Of a DNA stretch of 64,000 nt, positions 11,501 through 24,381 are shown in pieces. Each line of letters opens with the position of its first letter. Position 1 is the stretch's first letter. The position numbers and the translations under genes were made by a program. The notes below the pieces were generated by a model. That model was not told the origin of the DNA. It made no database searches and was given only the letters and a program-made list of their open reading frames with translations. Origin of the DNA: Wuchereria bancrofti (Eukaryota; Nematoda; Chromadorea; Rhabditida; Onchocercidae); NCBI GenBank assembly GCA_005281725.1, contig SSBO01000001.1:1348399-1412398 (forward strand), given 5' to 3'.

Positions 11501-14500
11501 GGAAAAATCGTAAAAACGATGAAGATTCGTATGAAAAGATACTGAAACTTGGCCACGATCTCAGCAGGGTTGTCATCCTTTTCGACATGCTTAGACGAAG
11601 GTAAACAAACATCAGATTTTTGTTATATTGCATTTCTAAAATTCTGAGCGGATTTTTATGGATTCCAAATTTTATAAAATTGGACTTCTAAATAATTTCA
11701 GGGAACACACCAAACAGACTGTCATAGGATTAGATGACAAAATCTGCAAATGTCGATGGACTGTTTGTGACTTCAGTTGTGTTCTCTACAACCACATATT
11801 GTCTAAAGTGAAATTAGAACGAAATGCGACGATGAGTCCTACGGAGGAGTCGCAGGTTAGCATTTATCGTCTTATATTCCAGGCATACACTTTCCTTGAC
11901 AGTAAGTGCATATTGCGAAAGGATTGCTAATTGCGTTTTGGTGCACTTTGTCGAGGGAATGTGAAAAGGATTTAATTTTGTTATATTTACTGGTCGTGTT
12001 CTTGTGGATTTGGTTTGTCAATTTTCAGGATGAATTGCCAAGTAGTATATCACCAACAAAAATCAAAGGGCAGAAGCGGAAACGACATTCCAGAACCTCG
12101 ATAGCTGACACGGATAAAGATCTAGTCAGTCGGGCGTGGTTGAAGAGGAACGCAGAGGTAGGATTAGTATTGGTTTGGGAATAAAGCAGGTAATTCAAGG
12201 ATTTGGAAATCTAAGTTGTGGTTAATACAAGAAATAATGTCGTGGTCTATTACGACAGTATTCGTTGCAATAGGTAATGTTCAAAAATTAATAAATAATG
12301 TAATTAAATGACATTGATAGCTACTTAAAAGTTCAGCTATGGAATAAGCCAGCAACTGCTGCGAATGTATTGAATGCCGGTGCATCTCCAAGCACGGTTT
12401 CAACAGGTGATGCGGAACGTAACGCAGAAGCAGCATTGGATGGCCGATACACATTTAAGAGACGACGTGGATGCATATATCGGTCCAGTTTATTCTCGAA
12501 TCCACCAGAAGGTAGAGATTATAAACTTTCGGTGCTTTTGATATACTCGCAAAGTAGCGGAATTCGCATCTTGTTTTTAATGTTGACTGTGATTTCATTT
12601 CTCAATTATCCTTTTCTTATTCTGTCTTTTATAAAAGTTTTACAGTTCCAAGGATTAGTCCTGCAGAACGTTTCTACCGAACATTTATGCCATCTGCGAA
12701 TGGTGTACGTTGTATTGGTTACGCAAGGCGAAGAATGGGACGAGGCGGAAGGTTTGTATTTTTCGGCATTGTACAAGCCTTCCATGTTGGAATTTGTATT
12801 TGGTGATTCGAGTCATTGTACTTTGTCAACATCTAGAGACATATTCTGTAAGTAGAGATAAATGTAGATCTTAAAGTGATGAGATCAAATGATTAATAAA
12901 AATATTCTTAGAATTATATTCGATCGTGTTCTGCTTTCTGCACCTTCAACGTCACAGTCCGCTCCGGATCCACCCTTCAGTTCAGTCATCGATACCACAA
13001 AGTTAGTTTTTTTTTTTTTTGTTTTGTTTCAAATGCTTGTAATAATGTCTTCGAAATATTAACGTGAACATGCTTGACTTCAGTTTTAATGAGTATTTAA
13101 AAATCACGCAATTATGAAGTGCTCGCAACTGTGTAATCGAGTTTTTGATTACACTTTGGTATGTAGATTATGGCATAGATTTTCCATATTTAGGAGTTAT
13201 CAATGTAAACTGGTGGATGTTGATAAGGATGATAATGATTCATCGGATTCTGATGAGAATCGTAAAAATTGGAATGATGAAGATGAGCGAGAATACAGGA
13301 GGCAAGAAGAGCTTTATGCGAGGCGGATTTTTGACATATCTGATACCAGTTCCACGCAAAAACTTCAAAGTGGCGTAAGTACTTACAAATTAAGGATGGG
13401 CATTTGAAAATTCATAAAAATTACATTGAAGAAGTTCTAATATAGGTTTTGAGTAGGAAATTTGATTAGATTCATATTGGGACTGTATAGTCACATACGT
13501 TTTAATCATAAGTCTTTTTATTCTTTAGGTGGGTCGAGATGGTACGTCGTCGCGGGGTACCGGTGAACAGGTAGTGGTGCTTGGTGAAGATAACGACGGG
13601 TCAGCTTCGGGTATTGGACAAAATGTCATGTCAGTCAATGGTGTTCGCGAAACAGATCGTCTGCGGGTTGTTAAGTGAGTAGTACTGCCTTATTTTTTAT
13701 CAAAAAATTGATGGATTTTTATAGTTCTTTCATAAGCGGAAGTGATAATTGTGTCTTTTAAGTTTGCAACAAAACGGGCCGCCATTAAACGTTAATGCAA
13801 GATCGGTCGGTGATTGCGGTCTGCAGCCCGTTTTACTGACTGCATCTGTTGCTGGGAAAGTGGAAAAAGTGGCACCATTACTGAATGCATCGTCTGTAAA
13901 TTATCAAGTAAGTAATCCTTGACACCATTGTCCATCTTTGAGTAGTTTGAAAAGAGAAAGATAAGGAATACAGGAAAACATATTAGGTAATAAATGGTTT
14001 AAAAGCAGAACTTTATCAGTATTACGTAAACACAATTTAGCGAATTTTGATTTTAATAAGGACATCAAGGGTTCCGACATCTTCATTGCACTGTTTTTAT
14101 TCATTTCTACTTTTTAAATTTATATCTCAAGGGTTTATTTAGATGCCTGGAATAAAACTCGGTTTACCTTTGTTAAAAAATTTGCAGCAAAAACGGGTAC
14201 ATGATCATTCCTTACGCATTTCATCACAAATGTCGTTATCATCCGAAACTAGCGAATCATCCCCGGTTTTTTACACGCATCTCCCGCCACCGCTACCTCC
14301 ATCAACGAGGCTGCTGGCGACGGGAGAGCAGGCGGTACATCGTCCTCCTCGAACGTTTGAATTTGTCAACAGTTCTGGTATGTTGAATCAAGCTCAAACA
14401 TTGATTGTAACTACGACGCAACCACCAAGGCAGGATCATCTGGAACGACAAATTTTGGCTATACCGTCTCAGGAAGTTATCATAAGTGGGCAAAATATTA

Positions 14501-16645
14501 GGCCACGAGTAAGTTCCAGGATCGGTTTAATGACTTGCAGTAAGTGGGTCTGGAGGGATTCGGTGGTTGGGTTTATTAGACATGACCATTCTTTATCCTT
14601 ATTGCAGGCAGGTGGAAGACGGAGATCGTTTGCTTCTTCAAGCGTTTCACAGTTGTCTCTTCCGCGCCCGGAAATGAATCTGCAGCGCTTAAATACTTCT
14701 GGTTTTCATGCAGATATCGTAGCGCAAGCTACACATTGCGTTGATACTAAACGACTTGAACTCGCGATAAAAGGTTCCGGAGCGCGCATTAAGGTCAGAA
14801 TAACACTGATTATCTTGTATGCAAGAAATTCCATGGATTCAATTGATAAGTTGTTTAAGCAAATTAACTGTTTTGCAAAAAAATCCAAATTTTAACTGAA
14901 AGGAGGCCGGAATCTGTATTTTGTTGGTTAATGCGGGAGGAAAAGAAATACTAAACGATCTGAACTTGTAAAAAGTTTTGGAGCCTGCATTGAGAATGAA
15001 ATTGCGATGTTGAGTGTTATGCATTACATTGCAACATCAATTTGGCTGGTTTATAGTACAAAATGCAGGAAAGTCTTGTTTACTGAAGCCAACTGCAAAT
15101 GCGTGTACGGAAACAGGAGTTTAAAGTTCCGAAATCTACAAAGGAAAGTCTTGATATATGGTTAAACAGAATTTCTTTTACTTTGAACTATACAGTTTCC
15201 TTAGTAATTACTGACTTTGACAGTATTTTACAGCCCTCGCCGATGATTGCTCATTCTCTTTTACAATCCTGTCCACCGGAAACAAAGACGCTTCGAGATC
15301 TTTTGTTGGGAAGCGGGTTATCAAATACAAAAACAGCGTTAAGTAATGCAGCGGTCATGCCAGCGGTTACCAGAACATATACTGTCCCACAATATGTACC
15401 TGTTGTTGGTGATACTCATCGTTACGTACCATTCACTAATGTGGTTACGACTACTTGTGAGTTCTTTTTCCATTAGTAAAAGAACAATATGTTGGTTTAG
15501 ATCAGTGGATTTATTTTAAATGTGATGGTATTGTCAAGTTGTTTTATTTAGCAAACTTTGGGATGGTGGGATTGCATTTCCATTTTGTATGCATATTTCA
15601 ACCCAAAATTTTGATTTGAATGTTGCCATATTGGTTTATTTTTGTTTTGCAGCTTATTATGTGCCAGTAACAGATGTTTCTTCACCGGGCAGTGAGAGCA
15701 TGTCACCACCAACACCGCATGCCATGTCACCGGCAGTACAGAATCAGTCAGCTCGGAATTATTTCGGAGTGACTGAGCCAAAAATCCAAACACCTGTTGC
15801 AGTAGTGAGCGCTCGACCATCTCTGAATGGAACTCAGGTTGATGCACGACGTTGGTTATTTGATATTTTTAAGACATCGGGCAGTTTTGTTCTTGAAGTT
15901 AATACAAAAGTAGCAGCTGCAATTCAGTTAGGAAATTTATTAATTTATTATTGTTGAAGCATCTTTGGTTGAAAATAGATGTTGATCTACTGTACTGTAC
16001 TGGTAACTTGAAAATTTTTGGTTCGTCTTCATCCAGGTGTATGTTGGTGTAGAAGGCATAACACCTCAGTAATAGACGACATATTAAATGCATGTTGACT
16101 CGGTTGCAAGCAACGTAATTTGTATTTGTTTTAAGTTGATCCGCAACATATCTTTTACTCAAGCTTAGTAACATTTCCAGTGTTTGGAACCCACTTACAG
16201 TACATATGTGGGCAAAAGCATTGACTTTTTTTGTTGATGTTAAGCGATTTTTATAAGAGCATTTTAAGCGTTTCTGAAGGGAAGTGATTTTGCAGGTGGC
16301 GGCGGTACAATAAACAAAACAAATGGTGGCAGTCGTGAGCGTGAAACCTTCAGTTCTCCACAGGTCGGGATTGAGTTGCAATCACATCACGCTAAATGCC
16401 GTGTTGGTAGTGCTTCGTCGCCTTTAAATGCAATGTTAGCTGCCGAAAAACCTGCTGAGGGAAATGCTGTTAACCGAAACGGAGGAAATTCAGCAGTTGC
16501 CACTGCAACGACACCTGCAGTTGTTGCGGAAAAAATGTACCCAGAGCCAACGGAGGCTGGAGAAAATACTTTAAGCAACAAAGTTACGAATAACCATCAT
16601 GATATTGCTGCATGTCATGGAATGGTCAATTATGTCATTAATTGA
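5518..16645 (+). CDS. EPC1: Enhancer of polycomb homolog (NuA4/TIP60 complex scaffold)
   Basis: Nuclear subunit of the NuA4/TIP60 histone H4/H2A acetyltransferase, anchoring the catalytic core to nucleosomes (family knowledge). My model has 17 exons: 5518-5679, 8873-9044, 10995-11233, 11374-11600, 11702-11855, 12029-12157, 12337-12511, 12646-12751, 12912-13001, 13194-13374, 13529-13674, 13763-13907, 14143-14508, 14608-14793, 15234-15456, 15653-15850 and 16296-16645. Together they encode 1082 aa in one frame. The N-terminus has the family signature KLSFRARNLDATK followed by INRAVAQMPTGME. Exon 4 has YVAFRRRLERMQTRKNRKND (from about residue 221). YTFKRRRGC lies near residue 399 and GYARRRMGRGGR near 443-454, both typical of the EPC basic region. 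The C-terminal half is low-complexity Ser/Pro/Asn. An in-frame TAG precedes the start at 5446 with no ATG between. The exon 3/4 junction and the exon 16 donor are uncertain (see findings). Confidence 0.95.
5680..8872 (+). other. EPC intron 1 (3.2 kb)
   Basis: The longest intron of the gene. Its donor is G|GTAGGT after ...GAAGAAAAT and its acceptor is AAATTCTAG. Apart from the hairpin at 7059-7213 I see only AT-rich sequence with short open frames. First introns in nematodes often hold regulatory elements, but nothing here is specific enough to name. Confidence 0.7.
7059..7213. repeat. Imperfect inverted repeat (foldback/MITE-like) in EPC intron 1
   Basis: The left arm, about 7059-7132, and the right arm, about 7142-7213, are imperfect reverse complements around a 9-nt loop. 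Matching blocks include TTCACATCAG against CTGATGTGAA-like sequence next to the loop, GCATTGCG against CGCAATAC, and ATTGCAATCT against AGATTTGCAAT at the outer ends. There is no ORF inside. The size and structure suit a non-autonomous foldback element or a transcribed hairpin; the sequence alone cannot separate these. Confidence 0.65.
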
Positions 16646-19003
16646 TTTTCATGCTTTCGTATTGATGAGTATTAGATTCATTGACTACCTGCATTTACCT
16701 CTTTTTCCTCAAGTTTGAGTGGGGTATTAGATTGCAGGTGGGTTCTGCTGTCCAATTCTCAAGAATTTAATTTTTGGGATTATGAGTTTTGTTGTCTTCC
16801 CGTAAGCGTTGTAGGGAATTAAATGATTGGTTATCCAGATTTAGGTCGAGCAGGAAGTTTTTCCAAATTCTTAAATTTGTCAACCCAATGTCGTAGTAGC
16901 CTTCAAGTTTCTCGAGATACTCGATGAACTTATAGGATAGAAAAATGTGTTTTATGAGAATGGGGAGATGATTATTTGGCACTATATAAGAATGGACGTT
17001 ATTGCGGGATAGATTATAAAATGATTTAGCTGGATAGGTATATGGGTATCATGACGTTTGTAAGTTGGAAGTTAAAAGGGACTGGAAAGTTAGTAAAGCT
17101 TAAGGCCGTATTTTTTGACAGCTTACTGCGAGGAATAGCTGCTTGTATTTCCAAAAAAAGTTGTTTCTTTGTACAAATAAAAAGAGAATACATTGTGTAC
17201 ATCTTTGCGATGCTTATGTCTGTAAAAATAGTGTCATAATTTGATGTGAGTTGTTGGAAAAATCTCTATGAAACTTGTGTCACTTTTTGCTGACGATTTC
17301 ATGCTCTGTTGAAATATTGAAGCGCGTAAGCGTGCAATGTTAGAATAACTGGATAGTTTAATCAAATTTTGATGCTGGATTAGGTGTTGATTTGATTTTA
17401 ATCGTCGGCTCCAATTCTTGTTTATTTTTTTGTTTCCCAGAAGGATACAGAAGGGATTTCATGTACGCTCAAATACGTGTATGTAATTTTCTTCATTAGT
17501 AAAAGAAAACAAGCCTGAAGTTTTGTGTATTGTAAATTCGTTTGTTTCATGGATATGTATGTTTCTGAGAGGACGCTCATTATTTGCTGCTGCGCTACTG
17601 TGAAATAGTTGGAAAAAGTTAAGATTATAATATAAACAGTGCGAAATCTTTCAGATTTCTAGGGATTAAAGAATGATGAGTTATTGTGGAGTTTACATAT
17701 TTTTGGTACTTTTAGAAATTGAACTAGTTTAGCTATTTCACGGGGTGGTTTTTCCTTCAGTGCTAGCATATTTATATTTTTTCTACACTCATGTCAGTGG
17801 TCTCAGTGTTTTCCTTGTTTCATTTATTTTTCTGATTGAAAAACTCAATGTGTATAAGTTGCCCTGTCCCAATCCATTCATATAACAACTGCTGTTACAA
17901 TAACCATTACTATCAGCATCACATCGTACTTTCTATGATTTCCTGCTGTTATTTTTATTCCCACTACGAAATCGTTGCTTTTTCTCTTCTAAGGAAATGT
18001 AAAAAAGAATTCACAGTGTAACGGCCGTTTGCCATTAATTCATATTTCATGGAAGCACACATTTCGTAGGTTATTTCTTTTCCATTGTTTGTTTTTCTCT
18101 ATTATTTCTTGCTTGAAAAGTTAAGAGATGGCGTATTTGCAAAACATAGAAGAAGGAAGAAAGTAGGATGGAAAAGATAGTTTGAATTCATCTCCTTGAA
18201 AATAAAATTAGGAAGAATTGTACGGGTAAGGAGTTGTTCATAAATGGTCATTTTCCACAAGAACGGCTTTGGCTATCAGGTTTTATTTTTCGGAGCCATC
18301 GGTCAGTGGGATATGCTTGATATGTGTAGAGGTGTGCCACCCTAGGCGTGAATGAAGGAGTAGAAACACCTTCATTCTTTACCTGATAAGTTTGTACAGT
18401 TGTTTTCGTTTGGATTGCACTGTGGTCATTCATCGGAGTAATGCATGAATTGGTTGGACTATTGTGGGTTGTGGCTATTGATATGATAAGGTAGAGAGAG
18501 TTTATTGTGGTGATTTAACGCTTCCCAACAATTTTCGTAGGTTGTCATTTCGTGAAAATTTCCAATCGCTGGATACTCACAAAGGAAATTTGAGGGAGGA
18601 AACGCTGGGGGAGTGGTGGCATGTTGTGTTGGGTGCAGTTTGCTTCTTTTGCTACATTAGTTGCATTGTGGGACAGCGCTTTTATTTCATCTTTTTGATT
18701 TGGTGTTAAATTCAAAACATTTCTAAAAGGTGTGAGGATGGGGAACTGTGCACTTTATTAGGAGTGGATTGAGTTAATATTTTAGACATAGTTCAATTTT
18801 AATCTCCCACTGAAGTGTTGGAGAAAGCTCATCCTTTTTGGTTTGGTTGAATTTGTTTTTGAAATGTAGTCTCAGAGACGTTTCAGTAAGGTGATTGGAA
18901 AGAAAAATATATTGGGAAATACATGAAGCTTTCGATGTATATCAGCTAGGTAAGCATATCCGCTGTTTATCGTTGATGTTATTTCAGTACCTTACTAGCT
19001 GTA
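16646..19003. other. Intergenic region between EPC and TRM6
   Basis: About 2.4 kb with no frame I can attach to a protein family. EPC 3' UTR signals should lie near the left end. The right end carries an acceptor-like TTATTTCAG at 18979-18987, 16 nt before the TRM6 start. That could be the spliced-leader addition site or the end of an intron in the 5' UTR. The remaining content is AT-rich and unremarkable. Confidence 0.6.
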
Positions 19004-22003
19004 ATGATACGAGTTGGGAATCACGTTGTTATCCAGAAAATGGGAGGTGAACATTTACGCGTGTGTAAAATATCGCGAAAAACTAAAATTTTGATCGAGA
19101 AATTACGATTTGAAATTGATGGCGCAATTGATCAACCGTTCGGACTGTTTGAGGTAATTTTGGTGAATAGTGCTGCTCGACTTCATGAGTAGCTATTAGA
19201 ACTAAATTTTCAGTAATGATATTAGTTATGGTATTTTAAATTCACATACTTCAACTTGGTTTATGCACTGTAGTGTATCCGTTTGGTTAATCTATACTTT
19301 AACATACTCTTTAGGTTTCCGCAGGAAAATTGACACGTGTTGCACCAGAAAGTATTACGGATATTGCTGCTGCATTCGATTTTGGTATATCCTACATGAC
19401 ATTTAGAATGTATTAGATATATTACATTTAGAATATATTAGATTTGAGAACAATTTTATGCCTCATTTGGCCTGTAGTATTTGAAAAAAGAAATAATTTT
19501 GCATATGTCTTATGAATTATTTTTCGGATTGCTATTATTGTTAAACTTACTGCAGTCTTTTTCGTTTACTTCTTTATAAACCTCCCATTCATTACAAATT
19601 TGTCATCTGTAGTATTTCCAGATACAGTTGGCACAAGTTCATCATCCAAATTAAATGGTATCAGTAGCACAGCGGATAATAAGCGATCATTAGCAGAGGA
19701 AGCAAGTAGCGATAATGCAGCACAAACAAGGCAGAAAGTGACGCAGGATGAAATAATCAAAATGAAAGATACAGGCGTACCAGCGGAGCAGTTGGTAATG
19801 TTAGTGCATTATTGAATATTTGCTCAAAAAACAGAAGCTTGGATGACAATCGCTGGCAAGCATATTGAACATGGAGCTTTATTCAAATTACTAAATGAAT
19901 GAATGCATTTATTAGCATGAATTATACGGAACTTTTAGTAACAACTTATTCTAATGATTTTTGGAAGAATAGGCAGATAAAGAGTATTTTGAACCTAAAT
20001 TGACTCTGCATGTCTTACAAAAGTGTGGATGATTTTTAGGTTTCAAAATCTGGGCTTTTTTGGATATTAAATTTAAATTAAGTTTATAGCAAGCACAGAG
20101 AGGTGAATAGTCACCACTTGTCATCATCTTATTGCTTGTTTTGGCTGAATGTTTCAATTGTAAAATACTATTCATAAGTGTGTCCAACTTTAACTTTTAT
20201 GCTCCAATCTAATCTTCTTTCCGATACTGTTGGTCTTTACGGAAAAGAATTTATAGATAGCAAGATTGGTCGATGGTAGTGCATCATTTTCCGAACGTAC
20301 GGTGTATTCACAAAACAAATATATCAATAAGAAAGCGAAGAAGCATTCAGATCACGTTTATCTTTTAAAGCCAACTCTACGCTTAATCGCTGAATCTTAC
20401 TATAAGAAAGATCCTGAAAGAGTCGCACATCTCAGGTATGGTTTCGTCTTACTTGGGCCATAATTAACTGAGAATTTATGAGGAATAAGCTCCGGCTGCG
20501 CAGTTAGTAACGCCGTTTTTACTGGAAAAATTCTGTATCAAAACATGGCAGTAGTGTTATCATACATTACCTGTCACTGGATCCAGATGGTGCTCTTCAT
20601 AAGTGATTGATATGAGTTCTGTTTCATTTTCAGAATCGATTTGTTATCTCATTTGTTGGCTCTTAGTGGCATACACTACGGTTCACGTTGTGTTGTCTTT
20701 GAGCAGTGTTTGGGTTTGCTAACGTCAGCCGTGTTAACACGTTTGGGTGGGTCAGGTGCCTGTATTCATCTACATCGTGGAAATATAGCACAAGCGATTC
20801 CGTGTATTGATAGTATGGATTTTGATAAAGAGGTTTATTTTTGTGATTTGTAAGTCTCGGAGTTCTTTGTTGGAAATTGAAGTTTTCCGAACGGGTTTAC
20901 TGTGCAGTTTCTCGGGATTCAAGATTCAAGATATTTCAGTCACTTTCCAGATTAGTTCCGTATTTTTGCCATTGTGCATATCCAGTTTGTTGGAAAAATC
21001 TGTGGAGGAAACTGAAGAACCTATGAATTTTGATGCAAAAGAATTTGTCACAGTGGCAACCTGTGATAAAAATCAGAAAGCAATAATTGGAGTGGATGAA
21101 GGAGAAAGTTTGTCCAGGAAGGATGAAGTAGAAAAGTACCAGAAGAAGGACGATGAGGACACCGCATATAATGACGATGACGAAAGAGTAAGTTTTTGTC
21201 TCGGGACTACTTGACATGAAATGGAGATTTGAAATTTAATTTTCTTTAGGATGAATCAGCAATTGCTGATAGCTCGCTAGAAAGAAGGGCTGAAAGACAG
21301 CGCTTGCAAAGACAGGCTTGGCATTTAATGCGAAATGGTGAAATTGAAATATTATTTATTGCTAGTAAAAATATCAATCCGGTGGAAATTCTGGAAAAAA
21401 CGTGGTCGTTTTTGCGTTTATCATCAACAATTGTTATTTATTGTCCAATCGCTGAGGTAAATAATTTTTTGCCAAATAAATTCTCTTAATAACAGCTGAA
21501 AAACTGAGGGAGTAAGGCTAGCAGTCGTTAACAGATGTTATAGTAACTTATTTTTTATCAATAGCATTATGCAAATTACTTGCAGATCGCTGTTTTCTGT
21601 TTTATCCATGTTGATTAATACTCCTTCCGTTTATTTCATGCAATTAAATTTCCATTTCTTAACATGCATGATCATCGGTTATTGTTCATCCTTGATGTGC
21701 TTCATGTATTGCATGCGTACAAGTGTTCATCAGCTAACTTGTTTATTAGTTTGGAAACTTCGCTAAAGTTCTCAGTTTTGTTTTCCGGATTTGAAATTTA
21801 TTCTGTCAATTCAAATATTTTTTGTCCTTCAGCCACTATATTCCGCATATCACTGGTTGAAAGCAAAGCATGCGGTACAAGTGCACGTTGTGGATGCTTT
21901 TTATCGTAGTCATCAAATCATACAAGATCGTTCGCATCCGATTATGCAACAGTTTATCACCGGTGGTGTCATTCTTTCTGCAATTAAAGTGGAACAGCGA
22001 TGA
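19004..22003 (+). CDS. TRMT6: TRM6, non-catalytic subunit of tRNA (adenine-58-N1) methyltransferase
   Basis: TRM6 pairs with the catalytic TRM61 subunit to bind tRNA and place m1A58, which stabilises initiator Met tRNA and others; nuclear (family knowledge). There are eight exons: 19004-19153, 19315-19384, 19613-19794, 20257-20435, 20634-20832, 20951-21187, 21250-21456 and 21833-22003, encoding 464 aa (human about 497). Family landmarks are an N-terminal V(V)I-rich barrel segment, the TQDEIIKMKDTGVPAEQL segment in exon 3, QNKYINKKAKKH in exon 4, and the exon 8 ending with DRSHPIMQ and a GGVILSAIKV strand, comparable to the human C-terminus. An acidic Asp/Glu/Lys-rich insertion fills exon 6. 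As expected for this subunit I see no intact SAM-binding glycine motif. TRM61 is not in the window. Confidence 0.93.
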
Positions 22004-24309
22004 TCATTTTTTGATTGGAATTTGTTAAATTTTATTGTAAAATTTAAAAATTGACTCTTACCTCAGTTTGTTAACATATATCATTCCGATGAAGTTTATT
22101 TTAACTACCCGAAGATAAATTGAGTTCGAAAAGACTATCTAATTATGTTTACTTTAATATTTCGTGCCTGTTGTGTTGAAACAAATTTGTTGATGATTAA
22201 AATGGTTTCATAAATGGAAATGGTCAGAACACAGAACCTGAAGAAAGATAGTGATAAACAGTCACAAAATTCGTTTCATTCATACTACTCGACGAGAAAA
22301 ACGACTCAAAAGAATCAAAAACTGTAAGAAAAGAATAAATATAATCGTATTTTCAATTTTCCATTCTAAAATTTGTAAGAACTAGTGAGCATCTTTCAAT
22401 TCAAACTATTGTCTTACTCTTAGTAATTAACCAAGGGAGCCTGTTTTAGGAAAGGATTGTTTCACATTTAGTGAGGTTAAAAGTCTGTCCATATTTTTTA
22501 GAAATTTATTCCTCTTTTTTTTTCGTCAGAATCTTAATTTCTCCTTACTCTTTGTCACTTGATGCTGGATCTTCACTTTGCAAATAACTGAATGCTTTGA
22601 TTGTTATTGAATTGAGCAGTATTCGTGAATTAGAGGTTTCGGAAATGTCTAAATTCTTGCTGTCCTTCCTTTTACGTCATTATAACATAAAACTGAAAAT
22701 TATTCAATCAAAGGGGCCTGTTTCAGGAAAGAATTGTTTGACTTTTAATGAAGTTGAAAGTCTCCGTTTCTCCGTACTAAGATTTGTTCATCTATTTTTT
22801 TTTTTTCGTCAAAATCTCCTTAATTTCTCATTTTTATAATTAGATTTTATCAAATTCGTAGCTACAGCTTTTTAGCTAAGAAAAAAATTTTATTTCAGCA
22901 AAAAAAAACAAAAAAGTAAGGATAAGTGGATATGTCCATATTATGTTTGATTTAATTCATGAAAGGATTTAACTCTTCCTGATATTCTATATTTTAAAAC
23001 AATGTTTTTTTTTCTTTTAGAAATTCTAACTTAAGTATATTGATTGTTCGATTGTACGTTTACTAAGGTTTGAAAGTAAAAGAAGAGATAGCTTAGTTCT
23101 TTAAACTTTTTAATCATTTTGTTTTTTTATAATGCTACCTACCTGATCTAAGACCCATAAGAGTGATCTAAAAGCTTTGATATTCATGGTTGTTTCCATA
23201 AATAATCTAATCAAATTATATATGTAAAATGTATGTCTCTTTTCTATCTTTTTACAATAAACAAACTTCATTGTACTGAAGGAATGAATAATGGATGAAA
23301 TAGATTGTTCTTGAAAAAAAAAAAAAACTCGAATTTCGTTCATTTTTTCCAGTTGATCTTCCTGTTATAACCTACTTCTGTAAAATTAAAATTGAAATTA
23401 AAATCTGAAATTTTCAGAGACATAGAAACTTTAAGAATTTTAAATCACATAGCTCTAATTAGTCTTAATGATATATGTGAATTGAGAAAAAATGACTTTA
23501 TAAAAGTATCATCTCTAAATACATTATTTTCAGGTCTGTTCATGAATTTAACACTACTATTCTGATGCAAATGATATTTTGATTATTGCATTAATAATGG
23601 AAAGTTTAAATTTATGTAATTAAAAAAATGACTCATTCTTTTCTATGTCTTTTTTCACCTGTCTACTTTCTTTCCTTCAAATGGTATGCTACCTATATTA
23701 GTAGATACGTAAATTAGTAGCAGTTGCAAGTAACTTATTGTTGAAGTTATGAATTGTACCTTTCAATTTGTCATCAATCAATCGAATGCACGTATTTGTA
23801 AATACCATAATCTTCTAGCAAATTTATTAATAATTCGAATGATCAAAAATTTCATTAAATATGAGCAAAACGATCAATTTTAATTCATACTCAAGACTTA
23901 GTCAAATCTTAAATTGATTCTAGTTTAAAAGAAAAAAAAAACTTCACAAGTTCTAGCACTGACTACATTAAAGCTAAATTTGCTAAATACAATCAAATTT
24001 TGCTTTAAATCAATAATTTGAAAAAATTACGATGAGAGGAGCATAAAACAAATAAGCTTTGTTTTATTTTTTTTTTAAACTAACAATGAAAGAATGCATT
24101 GGGAGAATGTTTTGAGTTTTAAGCTCAAACAAATTTGTGAAATATTATTTAGCTGTATAAAATCCGAATGGAAAATAAGTGGAAAAGTTCAATCGATAAT
24201 TATAAGATGGATTGAAACATAAAATCGGACATACATTTTAGCTTATATCATTTTCGTTCAATTGAAAAAGCTTGCACCTCGGGCTGTGTGACCCATCGGA
24301 TCACGTAAA
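22004..24309. other. Intergenic DNA with a diverged direct repeat
   Basis: TRM6 3' UTR followed by AT-rich sequence. Two related segments, 22430-22548 and 22707-22828, form a direct repeat (separate entry). Poly(A) and poly(T) runs are common. The open frames at 22597-22839 and 23110-23343 come from repeat or AT-rich sequence. I see no protein gene. Confidence 0.6.
22430..22828. repeat. Diverged direct repeat, two ~120-bp copies
   Basis: Copy 1 (about 22430-22548) and copy 2 (about 22707-22828) share, in the same order, GG(A/G)GCCTGTTT(T)AGGAAAG, ATTGTTT(C/G)AC, a GAGGTTAAAAGTCT / GAAGTTGAAAGTCT block and a poly(T)-TTCGTCA(G/A)AATCT block. The spacing is about 277 bp. There are no terminal inverted repeats and no ORF shared by the copies, so this looks like an old local duplication or remnants of a dispersed repeat. 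Confidence 0.65.
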
Positions 24310-24381
24310 TGCCTCATGCTGGGATCGAACCAGCGGCCTTCTGTTTACAAGACAGACGCTCTGCCACTGAGCTAATGAGGC
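24310..24381 (-). tRNA. tRNA-Thr (anticodon TGT)
   Basis: A 72-nt cloverleaf can be drawn on the minus strand. The acceptor stem is GCCTCAT/ATGAGGC with discriminator A. The D arm is GCTC...GAGC. The anticodon stem is TCTGT/ACAGA with loop CTTGTAA, giving TGT at positions 34-36. The T arm is GCTGG/CCAGC with loop TTCGATC. All stems are fully paired and there is no intron. The T-arm TTCGATC and the D-arm region form the usual internal Pol III B and A boxes. Confidence 0.96.

Noticed and set aside
14302..14493. Antisense frame within EPC exon 13
   Set aside because: Mirror of real coding sequence; the plus-strand exon has proper splice sites and continues the EPC frame.
15899..16381. 160-codon minus-strand frame
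   Set aside because: Lies mostly in EPC intron 16 on the opposite strand; no recognisable domain and no flanking exons. Length alone is weak evidence.
22597..22839. 80-codon forward frame downstream of TRM6
   Set aside because: Lies within the second copy of the diverged direct repeat and ends in poly(T)-encoded Phe; not conserved between the two copies.
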